Positions 27,858 through 37,122 of a stretch of DNA of 64,000 nt are shown in pieces. The position numbers were made by a program, and so were the translations under genes. The notes beneath the pieces were generated by a model. It did not search any database and was not told the DNA's origin. It saw only the letters and a list, made by a program, of their open reading frames with translations. Each line of letters opens with the position of its first letter. The stretch's first letter is position 1. The stretch comes from JAJRTA01 sp965603125 (GTDB taxonomy: Bacteria > Zixibacteria > MSB-5A5 > GN15 > FEB-12), in assembly GCA_965603125.1 (NCBI GenBank), contig CBFDBU010000012.1:1-64000 (forward strand), read 5' to 3'.

Positions 27858-28892
27858 TCAATCGGGCTTCTCTTTCTCGAGCCGGCGCACCCTTTTCAGC
27901 AGCTCCGGCAGCCTTCGGAGGGCGGCCTCGATTTTCTTGGACTCCATTATCTCACGCGCGGGGGAGCCGAGAACTGCCGACCCCGGGGCGAGTGACTTGG
28001 AAACTCCGCTCTGGGCCGCCACTTTGACCCCATCCCCGATCTCGAGGTGCCCCACAAGCCCCACCTGCCCCGCCAGGATTACTCCGTCACCAATCCTGGT
28101 CGACCCGGAGATACCGACTTGGGACACGATAATGCAGTTGCGGCCGATCTCGACGTTGTGAGCGATCTGGACTAAGTTGTCAATTTTGGTTCCCCGTCCA
28201 ATGCGGGTAGGCCCCAGGGCGCCGCGGTCAACCGAACAGTTGGAACCGATCTCAACCTCGTCGTCTATCTCGATCCAGCCGATCTGCTTGATCTTCTTGA
28301 GGCCCGTGTCCGACTCGGCGAAACCGAATCCGTCCGACCCGATCACGGTCGAAGAATGAATAATGACTTTGCTGCCGATCCGGGAGCCGGCCAGTATCCT
28401 CACTCCGGGATAGATCAGGCAGTCGTCGCCGATTGAAACCTCCGGGCCGACATAGATCGACGAAACGAGTTGAGTGTTCTTGCCGATGACCGCCCCTGTC
28501 CGAACGTGACACAGGGGGCCGATCGCCGCCGAGGGATCGACCGCAGCGCCGGTCTCGACCACGGCGCTCTCGTGAATGCCGCCTTCGACGAGGCGGCGGT
28601 CGGGATAGAGGATATCGATAACTCTGGCAAAGGTCAGGTACGGGTTCACGTGGCGGAGCGCTGGACGACCCGAACAGGCGGTATCCATGTCGAGCACTAC
28701 CGCTGCCGCTCTCGTATTCTCGAGGTGCTTCAGGTAGCGGCGGTTGGCGAGGAAAGTAATCTCACCTTCGGCCGCGGTGGCTATCGGCGCCGCGCCGGTA
28801 ATCTTGACCTTGCCGTCGCCCTCCAGCCTGGCCCCGACCCTTTCGGCCAGCTCCCCCAGTGAAAGGGAGACGTTTCTATTCGATGTCTTCAA
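27858..28892 (-). CDS. lpxD: UDP-3-O-acylglucosamine N-acyltransferase
   Basis: LpxD adds the second hydroxyacyl chain to UDP-3-O-acylglucosamine in lipid A synthesis, using acyl-ACP. The 344-residue protein has the N-terminal uridine-binding domain (~8-105: 'ITFLANRRYLKHL') and a left-handed beta-helix of hexapeptide repeats (~110-300). The catalytic His lies in 'LVQIAHNVEIG', and 'GSDGFGFA' is a family landmark. A C-terminal helix ends it. It overlaps the upstream skp-like gene by 17 bases, in the common bamA-skp-lpxD order. Confidence 0.96.
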   Translation of the reverse strand: MKTSNRNVSLSLGELAERVGARLEGDGKVKITGAAPIATAAEGEITFLANRRYLKHLENTRAAAVVLDMDTACSGRPALRHVNPYLTFARVIDILYPDRRLVEGGIHESAVVETGAAVDPSAAIGPLCHVRTGAVIGKNTQLVSSIYVGPEVSIGDDCLIYPGVRILAGSRIGSKVIIHSSTVIGSDGFGFAESDTGLKKIKQIGWIEIDDEVEIGSNCSVDRGALGPTRIGRGTKIDNLVQIAHNVEIGRNCIIVSQVGISGSTRIGDGVILAGQVGLVGHLEIGDGVKVAAQSGVSKSLAPGSAVLGSPAREIMESKKIEAALRRLPELLKRVRRLEKEKPD

Positions 28893-29412
28893 GACGCTTC
28901 AGCACTTCTTCCGTGACATCGTACGATTCCTTGACATACCCCAGGCCGCTTTGCAGAGTGAAAATAATATCATAGTTGCCCTCGATGGCCACTTCTTCGA
29001 TGGCACTGGTGATGTTCTCCAGGAGCGGCTGAATCAACTGGTTCTGCTTTCGTTCGGCCGTGCCGCCGGGGCCGTATATCTGGCGCGTGTAGGCGTCCAG
29101 AGCCTCGGTCTTGGCGTTGATCGCGGCTTCCCTTTCCCGCTTCTTGTCTTCCGACAGGATCAGTTTCTGCTTTTCGTATTCCTCCTGGAGTTCCTGTAAC
29201 TCCTGCTGTTCGGTTACGGCCTCATCTTCCCAGGCCCGGGACTCCAGTTCCCATTCTTCCTGTGCTACCTTCCAGGCCTTGTAATCCTGCTTGATCTGTT
29301 CGTCATTCACGAATCCGATCTTGATGCCCTGGGCATTTGCGGCCGGGGCCATAACCGAACTGAGAAACACCAGTGTCGAAAGTGCCGATAGCGCTCTGCT
29401 GATGTTACGCAT
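28876..29412 (-). CDS. OmpH/Skp-family periplasmic chaperone
   Basis: The 178-residue protein has a signal peptide (cleaved near 'ANAQG') followed by 'IKIGFVNDEQI', the conserved Skp start. A long, highly charged coiled-coil hairpin (~45-130) forms the tentacles, and a C-terminal strand region follows. Skp trimers hold unfolded outer-membrane proteins in the periplasm on their way to BamA. The gene lies between bamA and lpxD, which is the usual position, and overlaps lpxD. Confidence 0.9.
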   Translation of the reverse strand: MRNISRALSALSTLVFLSSVMAPAANAQGIKIGFVNDEQIKQDYKAWKVAQEEWELESRAWEDEAVTEQQELQELQEEYEKQKLILSEDKKREREAAINAKTEALDAYTRQIYGPGGTAERKQNQLIQPLLENITSAIEEVAIEGNYDIIFTLQSGLGYVKESYDVTEEVLKRLEDIE

Positions 29413-29439
29413 AGCATTCTCCTGTGTTATTGAGAGTTC

Positions 29440-31911
29440 CTATCTGAACGTTGTTCCATACTGAAAATGTGGTTTCCAGCCTTTGCCCTTGTCACGGAAT
29501 TCATCCAGGGCGTAGCCGAAGTCGAATCCGAACGTCCCCAGTCCCGGTATCAGGATTCGAAATCCCAGTCCGGCTCCCCGATACAGCCCGGTCAGGGGTT
29601 TGATGTCACGGCGGTGCAGCCAGGAGTTCCCGGCGTCAAAGAAAGCCAGGCCGTATATCTGTCCTTCCACGAAAGGGAACTGCAATTCGAGGTTAGTCGT
29701 GATCATGTACTTACCGCGCACCCGCGTGTGGAAAGGGGAGATGACGACACTGTCGGGAGGATCGACACCAACCACCGCCTGGGGGTTCGAGTAGTAGATA
29801 GTGCTGTCGGAAGCCGTCACCATCGTGTCGGGTGTGAGTGAACCACCATCGTAACCGCGCACGACCCCGTCAAAGTCCGTTCCCCCGGGGGTGAAGCGAT
29901 CCGTCACCAGGATACGATCATCACCCGAGGGAGAAGTCACCACTCCGTACTGAACCTTGGCGGCCAGGGCGAATTTCCACACCAGCGGTATGAATTTGGC
30001 CAGTTCGATCGAGTGCTTCTGATAATGCCAGAAACCGCCCAACAGCCCGCCGGTGTTCTCAAAGGTGTAGGAGAGAATCGACCCGGAAGTTGCAAACTCC
30101 GGCAGATTGCGTGAGTCCCGTCTTATGTTGATCGCGAATCTGGATGCCGTGAGCCATTCCTCGTCGTAGTTGATGATCGATCCGGGATAGGGGCCGTGCT
30201 GCTTCTCTCCTAACGGTACATTCAAGTTAATGCCGCCTACGCTGCCGGCGAACCGATAGGACGACTTGTAGGAACTCTGACGTACGAAGTAGTCTTCGAA
30301 CTCAAAGAACCGGTGCCGTTCCAGGACATAGGACCCGTAAATGCGGAAGTAGTTATCCGGCCAGCGGAGTCTTCGCCCCACCCGGATTGACCCGCCCTGG
30401 CGGCCCTCGGTATAATCCTCAAACCAGCGCTGATTGACGGTATATATGCTGACTCCCAGCAGGGTCGGCCGACCGAATACCCACGGCTCGGTGAACGACA
30501 GCGAAAAGGAATTGCGGCGGCGGCCGAAGTCGATGCTGAAGGCGACGTTCTGGCCGTTGCCACGGAAGTTGGGGATCCCCAGACCGACATTACCCACTAA
30601 CTTGTCCTGGCTGTTGTAACCTGCCCCCGCCATGATTTGCCCGGTTCGTTTTTCCACCACCTCGTATTCGAGATCGACGTCGCCGTTGGGCAAAGATATC
30701 GGGGTGGGCACAACCCTTTCGAAGTAGTTCAGGGCCATCACGTCGCGGACCGACCGTATCGCCAGCGACTGGTTGAACACCTGTCCCGGAAGCGTCGAAA
30801 TCTCCCGGCGGATCACCTTCTCCTTGGTCTTGTAGTTGCCCACAATTTTCACCAGATTGACATGCGACGGCAACCCCTCCAGAATATCGTAGTTGATATC
30901 CACTATGGAGTCGGCCCGGGTAGTCCTGATGTCGGCCACGCGGATGTGCAGGTGGCCTACCTCGTAGTAAGCGGAGTAGATCCCCTCCAGCGTCTTATCA
31001 TACTTCTCGGTGTCGAACACCTGGTCTTCCTCGAATTCCAGGAGCCGCGACAGCAAATCCACCGACAGGCGCTCGTTGCTGGTGAACTGGACCGATCCGA
31101 AGTAGTAGCGGGGGCCTTCGTACACCTCAAGAAAGATCGTCATCCGGTTTCGCGTACTGTCGATCCAGATGGAGTCCGAGACCAGGTAGGCGTCGATGTA
31201 ACCGCGGCGGTGGAACTCGTCGATGACCTTGTCCAGGTCCTCATCGTACTTGTCCTGGGCGAAATCAGAGCTTCTCAGAAAACCTCGCTTGCGGTTACGC
31301 ATCTTCTTGATAACGTCGTTGTCCTTGACGCATACATTTCCGCTGAGCACGACCTTCTCCACCTTGACCTTGGACTTCTCGTCGATGTGGTACTTCAGCG
31401 AGGCCAGCGTCGAATCGTCGAGGTACGATATTTCGGGTCTTATGTCCGCCTGAAAATAGCCCTTTTCGGCGTACATCTCAGCGATCTGGTTCTTCTTCTC
31501 GCTGATGAGATACGGTGAAATGTGGACACCTTCGGCCAGGGCCACTTCCTGCTTTAAGTCCTTGGTTTTGATCTTCTTGTTGCCGTCAAATTCCAGGTTA
31601 GATAATTTCGGCAGTTCCTTGACGACGATGAAGACCTTCAGCCCGCCCACAACCGGTTCGGCCTCGATGCGCACGTCCGAGAACAGGCCCAGGCCATAAA
31701 GCCGCCGAATAGTCTCGGTAATGGCCGTCGGCGTCAGCGACATCCCTTCGTCAATCGAGGCCACGCCCAGTATCAGCGATTCGGTGGCGATGCGGTTACC
31801 TTCCACTTCGACACCGACCACGTTGAACTGCTGTTGCGCGTGGATGACCTGCCCGAGAAAGAGAATCGGCAGTGCGACAAGGAGAGCTGTCCGTGCTCTG
31901 GTTCGCAGCAT
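29440..31911 (-). CDS. bamA: Outer membrane protein assembly factor BamA
   Basis: BamA is the Omp85 insertase that folds beta-barrel proteins into the outer membrane. The protein is 823 residues from ATG 31911, which begins the signal peptide (cleaved near 'VIHAQQQ'). The open frame extends back to 32310 over rplU, but that part is only a shadow. Five POTRA domains (~25-430) are indicated by repeats such as 'VEGNRIATESLILGVASI', 'FDGNKKIKTKDL' and 'VKIVGNYKTKEKVIRREI'. The 16-strand barrel starts after 'GYNSQDKLVGNVGLG'. The loop-6 motif appears as 'VRGYDGG' (VRGF in most). It begins 14 bases after rplU. Confidence 0.95.
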   Translation of the reverse strand: MLRTRARTALLVALPILFLGQVIHAQQQFNVVGVEVEGNRIATESLILGVASIDEGMSLTPTAITETIRRLYGLGLFSDVRIEAEPVVGGLKVFIVVKELPKLSNLEFDGNKKIKTKDLKQEVALAEGVHISPYLISEKKNQIAEMYAEKGYFQADIRPEISYLDDSTLASLKYHIDEKSKVKVEKVVLSGNVCVKDNDVIKKMRNRKRGFLRSSDFAQDKYDEDLDKVIDEFHRRGYIDAYLVSDSIWIDSTRNRMTIFLEVYEGPRYYFGSVQFTSNERLSVDLLSRLLEFEEDQVFDTEKYDKTLEGIYSAYYEVGHLHIRVADIRTTRADSIVDINYDILEGLPSHVNLVKIVGNYKTKEKVIRREISTLPGQVFNQSLAIRSVRDVMALNYFERVVPTPISLPNGDVDLEYEVVEKRTGQIMAGAGYNSQDKLVGNVGLGIPNFRGNGQNVAFSIDFGRRRNSFSLSFTEPWVFGRPTLLGVSIYTVNQRWFEDYTEGRQGGSIRVGRRLRWPDNYFRIYGSYVLERHRFFEFEDYFVRQSSYKSSYRFAGSVGGINLNVPLGEKQHGPYPGSIINYDEEWLTASRFAINIRRDSRNLPEFATSGSILSYTFENTGGLLGGFWHYQKHSIELAKFIPLVWKFALAAKVQYGVVTSPSGDDRILVTDRFTPGGTDFDGVVRGYDGGSLTPDTMVTASDSTIYYSNPQAVVGVDPPDSVVISPFHTRVRGKYMITTNLELQFPFVEGQIYGLAFFDAGNSWLHRRDIKPLTGLYRGAGLGFRILIPGLGTFGFDFGYALDEFRDKGKGWKPHFQYGTTFR

Positions 31912-31925
31912 CTTAAGTGAGATTC

Positions 31926-32246
31926 TCAGCCCTGTGGCGAAATGATCTTGTTTATCTTGATCTCGCTGTAGTCCTGGCGATGGCCTGTGGTGCGGCGGTA
32001 TTTTTTGCGGCGTTTGAACTTGTACACCAGCACCTTGTCGGCCTTGCCGTGGCCGATAACTTCCGCCTCGATCCGGGCATCCTCCACAAAGGGAGTGCCC
32101 ACCAGCGACTTCTCGCCGTCGTTGATCATGAGAACTTCGCCGATATCGAGTTGGGAGCCATCTTCGGCGGCCTGCAGAGGGATTTTCAGAACGGTTCCTT
32201 CTTCGGCGGTATATTGAAACCCGGCCAGTTGAAACACGGCGTACAT
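31926..32246 (-). CDS. rplU: 50S ribosomal protein L21
   Basis: L21 is a large-subunit protein that binds 23S rRNA. The 106-residue sequence is typical: 'MYAVFQLAGFQY', 'LKIPLQ', 'VGTPFVEDARIEAEVIGHGKADKVLVYKFKRRKKYRR' (quoted here in part only) and the end 'TGHRQDYSEIKINKI'. GGAGGATAGATA precedes the ATG. The usual partner rpmA (L27) does not follow; bamA does. The gene therefore heads an envelope operon in this organism. Confidence 0.95.
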   Translation of the reverse strand: MYAVFQLAGFQYTAEEGTVLKIPLQAAEDGSQLDIGEVLMINDGEKSLVGTPFVEDARIEAEVIGHGKADKVLVYKFKRRKKYRRTTGHRQDYSEIKINKIISPQG

Positions 32247-32757
32247 TATCTATCCTCCAGCAATAGAAGTTGTTAACCAGCTTACATTTAAGCCATGCAA
32301 AGTAACACAAAGCCCCGGCAAGTCAAGGTAATTCTTGGCGAGGCGTGCCCCGCGGAGGGAAACCTTGTGCCAGAGCTTAGACCGCCAAGCGCAAACGAAG
32401 TTCCAGATACCCAGACGGATTTTGCCGCCGCGTAGCGGTGTTTGCACCACATTTGTCTGGATCACGGTGGGCGTAGACTCCCGAGGCCGATTGCATCGCC
32501 CCGACAGCCCGCCCGTGGTGCAATTGCGGGTAGTGTCCCCGATAGAACTTTTTGGCTATAATATTGCTACAAATAATGACACAAGTGTTGCATATTAGAG
32601 ATCACAAGATAAGTGAGTTCTCACATTCTTGGTAGTGTTGTGGATGAAGTTATTCTAATCCAGATTTCGCCTTCTGGTCTGTGAACAGCGATTGAGATTC
32701 GTTAGCGTGTGGCCTATGGAGATTAGTATATTCAGAGACTCGTAATGAAAGAACCCA
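32247..32757. other. Intergenic region with rplU promoter and transition to AT-rich sequence
   Basis: The first ~100 bases hold the rplU leader and promoter (32299-32326). From about 32540 the base composition becomes clearly AT-rich and stays so through the next gene. A TATAAT hexamer occurs at 32557-32562 without a matching -35. No gene is supported in the gap. Confidence 0.5.
32299..32326 (-). promoter_or_regulatory. Promoter of the rplU-bamA-skp-lpxD operon
   Basis: Minus-strand TTGACT (32321-32326), a 16-base spacer and TACTTT (32299-32304). It lies ~50 bases upstream of the rplU ATG. Confidence 0.55.
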
Positions 32758-33531
32758 ATGCTCAATAACACTAGGTACACATCAATCATCGGAATTTCAA
32801 TCATCACCTCTGCCCTGATAGCAATTCTATTAAGTGTGGGCTGTTCAGATGAAATGCCGCAATATAACTTCACTTACCGTGAAGGTGAAAAACCTAGGCG
32901 AAATCACATTCCCTCAGAGAAAGACATTCCTTTCAAAGACTACAAGATCACTACTAACGCTCCAATAGAGTCAGAGCACTATTTGCCAATTTGGGAACGT
33001 GCTCTTAAGGCAACCAATGGAATGAGTGATATGTATTTTAATAGGCACATTAGGGTAATACGTACCTCCGCTGAGAAATATGGAAGCGGTGAGAATACGA
33101 CACAGAAGTTCAGAATACACTATTACTATTATATTGACTGGGCTCAGGTAAAATTGAGGGATAGTTTTACAATAGGATATGGAGAATCACAACTTTATGA
33201 CAACTTCAGTTGTGAAGCAATTGACGACTCACTCTCTGCATTTGAAGAACGAATGATGGATGAACGATCAGGTAAACATAAACATATTCAAAAGATTGAG
33301 ATAATTGATTCTATCGCCAGTAAGGAAGAGATAATTGCGGCTGTATCCGAGGCATCTCCTCATTTCTTTTTTGATGTCGGCAAGCACTTTCGATTTGATC
33401 ACCGAGGGCAACTGACACTTAGGTTACAAGGAGAAGTCGATGCGTCAAAAAACAAATGCATCAGAGGCAAGATTGCCATAAAAGATGCGAGAATATTGGA
33501 AATTAGTGGGTCTCCATGTTTCATATATTGA
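32758..33531 (+). CDS. Putative lipoprotein of unknown function, AT-rich
   Basis: The 257-residue protein has a hydrophobic N-terminus ending in the lipobox 'LLSVGC' (Cys ~29), so export and lipid anchoring are likely. The mature part is rich in Lys, Tyr, Ile and Glu ('IHYYYYIDWAQ', 'RDSFTIGYGESQLY'), with a beta-rich C-terminus ('GQLTLRLQGEVD'). I do not recognise a family. Codon use and base composition are distinctly AT-rich against the GC-rich neighbours, which suggests horizontal acquisition or relaxed selection. No good Shine-Dalgarno sequence precedes the ATG. Confidence 0.65.
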   Translation: MLNNTRYTSIIGISIITSALIAILLSVGCSDEMPQYNFTYREGEKPRRNHIPSEKDIPFKDYKITTNAPIESEHYLPIWERALKATNGMSDMYFNRHIRVIRTSAEKYGSGENTTQKFRIHYYYYIDWAQVKLRDSFTIGYGESQLYDNFSCEAIDDSLSAFEERMMDERSGKHKHIQKIEIIDSIASKEEIIAAVSEASPHFFFDVGKHFRFDHRGQLTLRLQGEVDASKNKCIRGKIAIKDARILEISGSPCFIY

Positions 33532-33872
33532 ACAACAGTGAATCTCATCAGAGAATGTAACTATGAGACATTTGTTGTGGAGCAGCACACAGATGGAGGT
33601 GCCCCCTTCCATGTTCGTGTACCACAATACGTTACAGCACCACGCGGAGCCGGGCGGTTTGCCTGTCCCCCTCCAATGGATAATGCATCCGGCGTACTCC
33701 AATTCCCTTGCTTCCAATAATCTGACCATATCACTAATCCCCCGAAGGTGAACGGTCGCTCTGGCGACCATAGTAGGCGTAAAGCGCAGATTCCACTTAG
33801 CCCGCCCCCCAATTGCAATTGCAGGCCGGCAAGGAATTGGATATATTGCCCTATCAGACGTTTCTTAGGTAT
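33532..33872. other. Intergenic region before uvrB
   Basis: No gene is supported in these ~340 bases. Sequence composition returns to GC-rich near 33600. A short in-frame extension of uvrB to 33813 is present but is not needed for the conserved protein. Confidence 0.45.
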
Positions 33873-35918
33873 ATGAGTATGTCCGCAGAAGTAAACCACA
33901 GCCGGGAGCAGGCGACCACCGAGTTTGCGCTCCATTCCCCTTTTACCGCCCGAGGTGACCAGCCCCAGGCGATAGATGAGCTTGTCCGGGGGCTGGAGCA
34001 GGAGCGCAGGCACCAGACGCTGTTGGGCGTGACCGGCTCGGGGAAGACGTTCACCATTGCCAACGTCATTGCGAGCCACGGCCGCCCGACCCTGGTGATA
34101 TCTCACAACAAGACCCTGGCGGCCCAGCTCTACGGCGAACTCAAGGCCTTCTTTCCCAACAACGCCGTTGAGTTCTTCATCAGCTATTACGATTACTACC
34201 AGCCGGAAGCGTACCTCCCCACCACCGATACCTTTATCGAGAAAGACACCTCGGTCAACGAGGATATCGACCGCCTGCGCCTGCGCGCTACGGCCTCGCT
34301 GCTGGAGCGCAGGGACGTGGTTATTGTCGCGTCCGTTTCGTGCATCTACGGCCTGGGTTCCCCGGAGGAGTACAAGCGCCAGTTCGTGCTGCTGGAGAAG
34401 GGCCGGCAACGCGACCGCGACGAGGTCATCCGCAAACTGATAGACATCCACTACAACCGCAACGACATCGATTTCAGCCGGGGGAACTTCCGCGTACGCG
34501 GCGATACGATTGAGTTGATCCCGGCCTACCATGAGAACGCCATCCGGATAGAGTTCTTTGGTGACGAGATCGAGCGCATCAGCGAAATCAACCCCCTCAC
34601 GGGCGAAATCATCAGCGAGCGGGACCGGGCGGCGATCTACCCCGCCAAGCATTTCATCACCTCCAGGCCTCAATTGAACGCCGCCATTGGGACGATCAAG
34701 GAGGAACTGGCCGCAAGGCTGGAGGAGTTTCGATCACGGAACATGCTCCTTGAGGCTCAACGGTTAGAGATGCGAACTAAGTACGACCTGGAGATGCTCA
34801 AGGAGGTCGGGTACTGCACCGGGATCGAAAACTACTCCCGGCACCTGGCCGGGCGGAAACCGGGGGAGCGGCCGTACACGTTGATCGATTTTCTGGGTGA
34901 CGATTTCCTGACGATCATAGATGAATCCCACCAGTCGATTCCACAGCTTCGCGCCATGTTCGCCGGCGACCGCAGTCGTAAGGAAACACTGGTGGCGCAC
35001 GGCTTTCGACTGCCGTCGGCGCTGGATAACCGGCCTCTTTTCTTCGAGGAATTCGAGAACCTTGTCAATGAGAGAATATACGTGTCGGCCACCCCGGCCC
35101 AGTACGAGCTTGAGAAGTGCGAAGGGGTGATTGTCGAGCAGGTGATTCGCCCCACCGGGCTGCTTGACCCGAAGGTGACGATCAAACCGCTCTCAAGCCA
35201 GGTGGACGACCTGATGGAGCAGGCGAAACGACGCCAGGCCCAAGGCGAACGCGTGCTCGTGACAACGCTCACCAAGCGTATGGCCGAAGACCTGACCGAC
35301 TACCTTTCCCGCGCCGGTGTGAAGGTGCGCTACCTGCACAGCGAGATCGAGACGATTGACCGTACCGAGATCATCCGCGATCTGCGCCTGGCGGAGTTTC
35401 AGGTCCTGATCGGCGTCAACCTTCTACGCGAGGGTCTTGATCTGCCGGAGGTCTCGCTGGTGGCCATTCTTGACGCCGACAAGGAGGGATTCCTTCGCTC
35501 GGAACGGTCCTTGATTCAGACCGCCGGACGCGCCGCCCGCAACAAGAACGGCGAGGTCATATTTTACGCCGACAAAATCACCGACTCGATGCGCAAGGCC
35601 ATCGACGAGACGGATCGCCGGCGCAGCAAACAATTGGCCTACAACCGGAAACATGATATCCACCCGGAGACTATCCACAAGACGCGCGCAGAAATCCTGC
35701 GCTCCACCAGCTTTGCCGATGCCCGGACGGTCCCGGAGAAGAATCTTGAGAAGCCGTCTAACTTCGTCCGCATGAGCAAAGAGGACCAGGTGGCGTTTAT
35801 GATGAATGCCATGAGGGAGGCCGCCGACAACCTTGATTTCGAGGTTGCCATACAGATGCGCGATGAGATCAGACGGCTCAAAGATGAAATCAAGAAAAGC
35901 CGAGGTAATAAGAAGTGA
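33873..35918 (+). CDS. uvrB: UvrABC excinuclease subunit B
   Basis: UvrB is the damage-verifying helicase-like core of nucleotide excision repair. It is loaded by UvrA and then binds UvrC. The protein is 681 residues from ATG 33873. Walker A is 'GVTGSGKT', the beta-hairpin region is 'YYDYYQPEAYLP', and motif II is 'TIIDESHQ'. 'GVNLLREGLDLPEVSLV' and 'RSERSLIQTAGRAARN' are motifs V/VI. The C-terminal UVR motif that contacts UvrC is seen as 'FEVAIQMRDEIRRLKDEI'. Its stop overlaps the GTG start of the following lipoprotein gene. Confidence 0.97.
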   Translation: MSMSAEVNHSREQATTEFALHSPFTARGDQPQAIDELVRGLEQERRHQTLLGVTGSGKTFTIANVIASHGRPTLVISHNKTLAAQLYGELKAFFPNNAVEFFISYYDYYQPEAYLPTTDTFIEKDTSVNEDIDRLRLRATASLLERRDVVIVASVSCIYGLGSPEEYKRQFVLLEKGRQRDRDEVIRKLIDIHYNRNDIDFSRGNFRVRGDTIELIPAYHENAIRIEFFGDEIERISEINPLTGEIISERDRAAIYPAKHFITSRPQLNAAIGTIKEELAARLEEFRSRNMLLEAQRLEMRTKYDLEMLKEVGYCTGIENYSRHLAGRKPGERPYTLIDFLGDDFLTIIDESHQSIPQLRAMFAGDRSRKETLVAHGFRLPSALDNRPLFFEEFENLVNERIYVSATPAQYELEKCEGVIVEQVIRPTGLLDPKVTIKPLSSQVDDLMEQAKRRQAQGERVLVTTLTKRMAEDLTDYLSRAGVKVRYLHSEIETIDRTEIIRDLRLAEFQVLIGVNLLREGLDLPEVSLVAILDADKEGFLRSERSLIQTAGRAARNKNGEVIFYADKITDSMRKAIDETDRRRSKQLAYNRKHDIHPETIHKTRAEILRSTSFADARTVPEKNLEKPSNFVRMSKEDQVAFMMNAMREAADNLDFEVAIQMRDEIRRLKDEIKKSRGNKK

Positions 35919-36925
35919 ATCTACGCAGAATGACCGGGTCTCGAGCGATGAGTAAACAGCGTCACCCCCGGCGGCGCAGATCTGCCCTGTGTGACGCTGC
36001 GATTGTGTCGGCGGCGGTACTGACGAGCGCGGCCCTGATGGTCGGCTGCGGGGACGAGCCGGAAGTCTACAACGTATATGACTACGACGAACTCATTCGC
36101 TACGTGCATGATGACCCGACCGGCAGGGAGTTTTTCCGCACCGAGGGCCTGATACCGGACGACCCGTACGCCAAGCCTTTTGATGAAGGCGCCGTCTATC
36201 GCGACTTCGTAGATTCCATCGACCGCTGGTACGACGTCTTCCCCACGCCTGACTCGGTGGACAAGGATTTCGGGACTCCCTACGGAATAGTCGACGACGC
36301 CGAAGTCATAGTCAAGGACCTGTTTTTTGTGCGCATCCGGAGAGTAGCCGGAACCGACACCAGCTACAAACATCAGGGGCGGCTCCTCACGCGCTTGGGA
36401 CACTTCCTCAGGTTGGGCAGCGAGAGTCAGCGGTTCTCGGGCTGGAAACTGCACGGCTTCAACGGCGGATCTCCAGGCAGCGGAACTCTCATGGAGGTGA
36501 CCAAGGAAAACGGCACCACCTTCCGCGGTGACGACATCGGTTTCGATGAATTCCGCTACATTCAATACATGACCGTTCGCTATCAGACGGAAGACGGAAA
36601 GTGGGCCATCCGAACCGATACCCTGGTCCGCTACAGCCGATACGCCTACCGCCCCCTGGACGATATCGCTACCGTCCCCAAAGGTCAGCGCCTCGTGTTC
36701 ACCAGCGATCTTGTCGCCACCAACTCCGTGTACCAATTGATCACGGCCGATACCGACAGCGGCTGCACACTGCAAGTCATGCACGGACCCGACAACGCCC
36801 GGTACGTCGATACCGTCTGGACACCCGCCGTCAACTCGCGGGTGTGGAATGTCGTCTTCGTGCAGGAGTTCAAAGCGACAGACCGCCCGGGCGATATCTG
36901 GTGCGTTCCCTATCGAAGCTACTAA
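35915..36925 (+). CDS. Putative lipoprotein of unknown function downstream of uvrB
   Basis: The 336-residue protein is read from GTG 35915, which overlaps the uvrB stop by four bases. An ATG at 35948 is an alternative start and gives a better signal peptide. The hydrophobic segment ends in 'LMVGC', a lipobox. The mature domain is rich in Asp and Tyr ('EVYNVYDYDELIRYVHDD'), contains many beta strands, and has no motif I can name. Co-translation with uvrB is suggested by the overlap, but a link with DNA repair is not implied. Confidence 0.7.
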   Translation: MNLRRMTGSRAMSKQRHPRRRRSALCDAAIVSAAVLTSAALMVGCGDEPEVYNVYDYDELIRYVHDDPTGREFFRTEGLIPDDPYAKPFDEGAVYRDFVDSIDRWYDVFPTPDSVDKDFGTPYGIVDDAEVIVKDLFFVRIRRVAGTDTSYKHQGRLLTRLGHFLRLGSESQRFSGWKLHGFNGGSPGSGTLMEVTKENGTTFRGDDIGFDEFRYIQYMTVRYQTEDGKWAIRTDTLVRYSRYAYRPLDDIATVPKGQRLVFTSDLVATNSVYQLITADTDSGCTLQVMHGPDNARYVDTVWTPAVNSRVWNVVFVQEFKATDRPGDIWCVPYRSY

Positions 36926-37025
36926 CGCGGCCTGAAACTCCTTGTGTCACCGCCGGTTCGGCCGGTAGCGGTCTGCTTCCGTCGCTGCCGGGTGTTCGCC
37001 AAACACACCGGGCGCCCGATTCTTG

Positions 37026-37055
37026 TTGGATATCGTCTGTCTCCTGTGGTATATT
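37026..37055 (+). promoter_or_regulatory. Candidate promoter of the SPFH lipoprotein gene
   Basis: TTGGAT (37026-37031), an 18-base spacer and TATATT (37050-37055) lie about 70 bases upstream of the start codon. The -35 match is weak. Confidence 0.4.
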
Positions 37056-37122
37056 TGTTTGCGTGTGAATTGCTCGCAACAGGGAAGAAGCGCTTGTGCA
37101 AAAACCATAAGAAGGAGGAATT

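Noticed and set aside
31912..32310. N-terminal extension of bamA by 133 codons
   Set aside because: It overlaps rplU in another frame, is Arg-rich and lies before a clear signal peptide at 31911.
33561..34673. 370-codon open frame on the minus strand across uvrB
   Set aside because: It is fully antisense to the conserved uvrB and has a valine/arginine-rich composition typical of a shadow frame.
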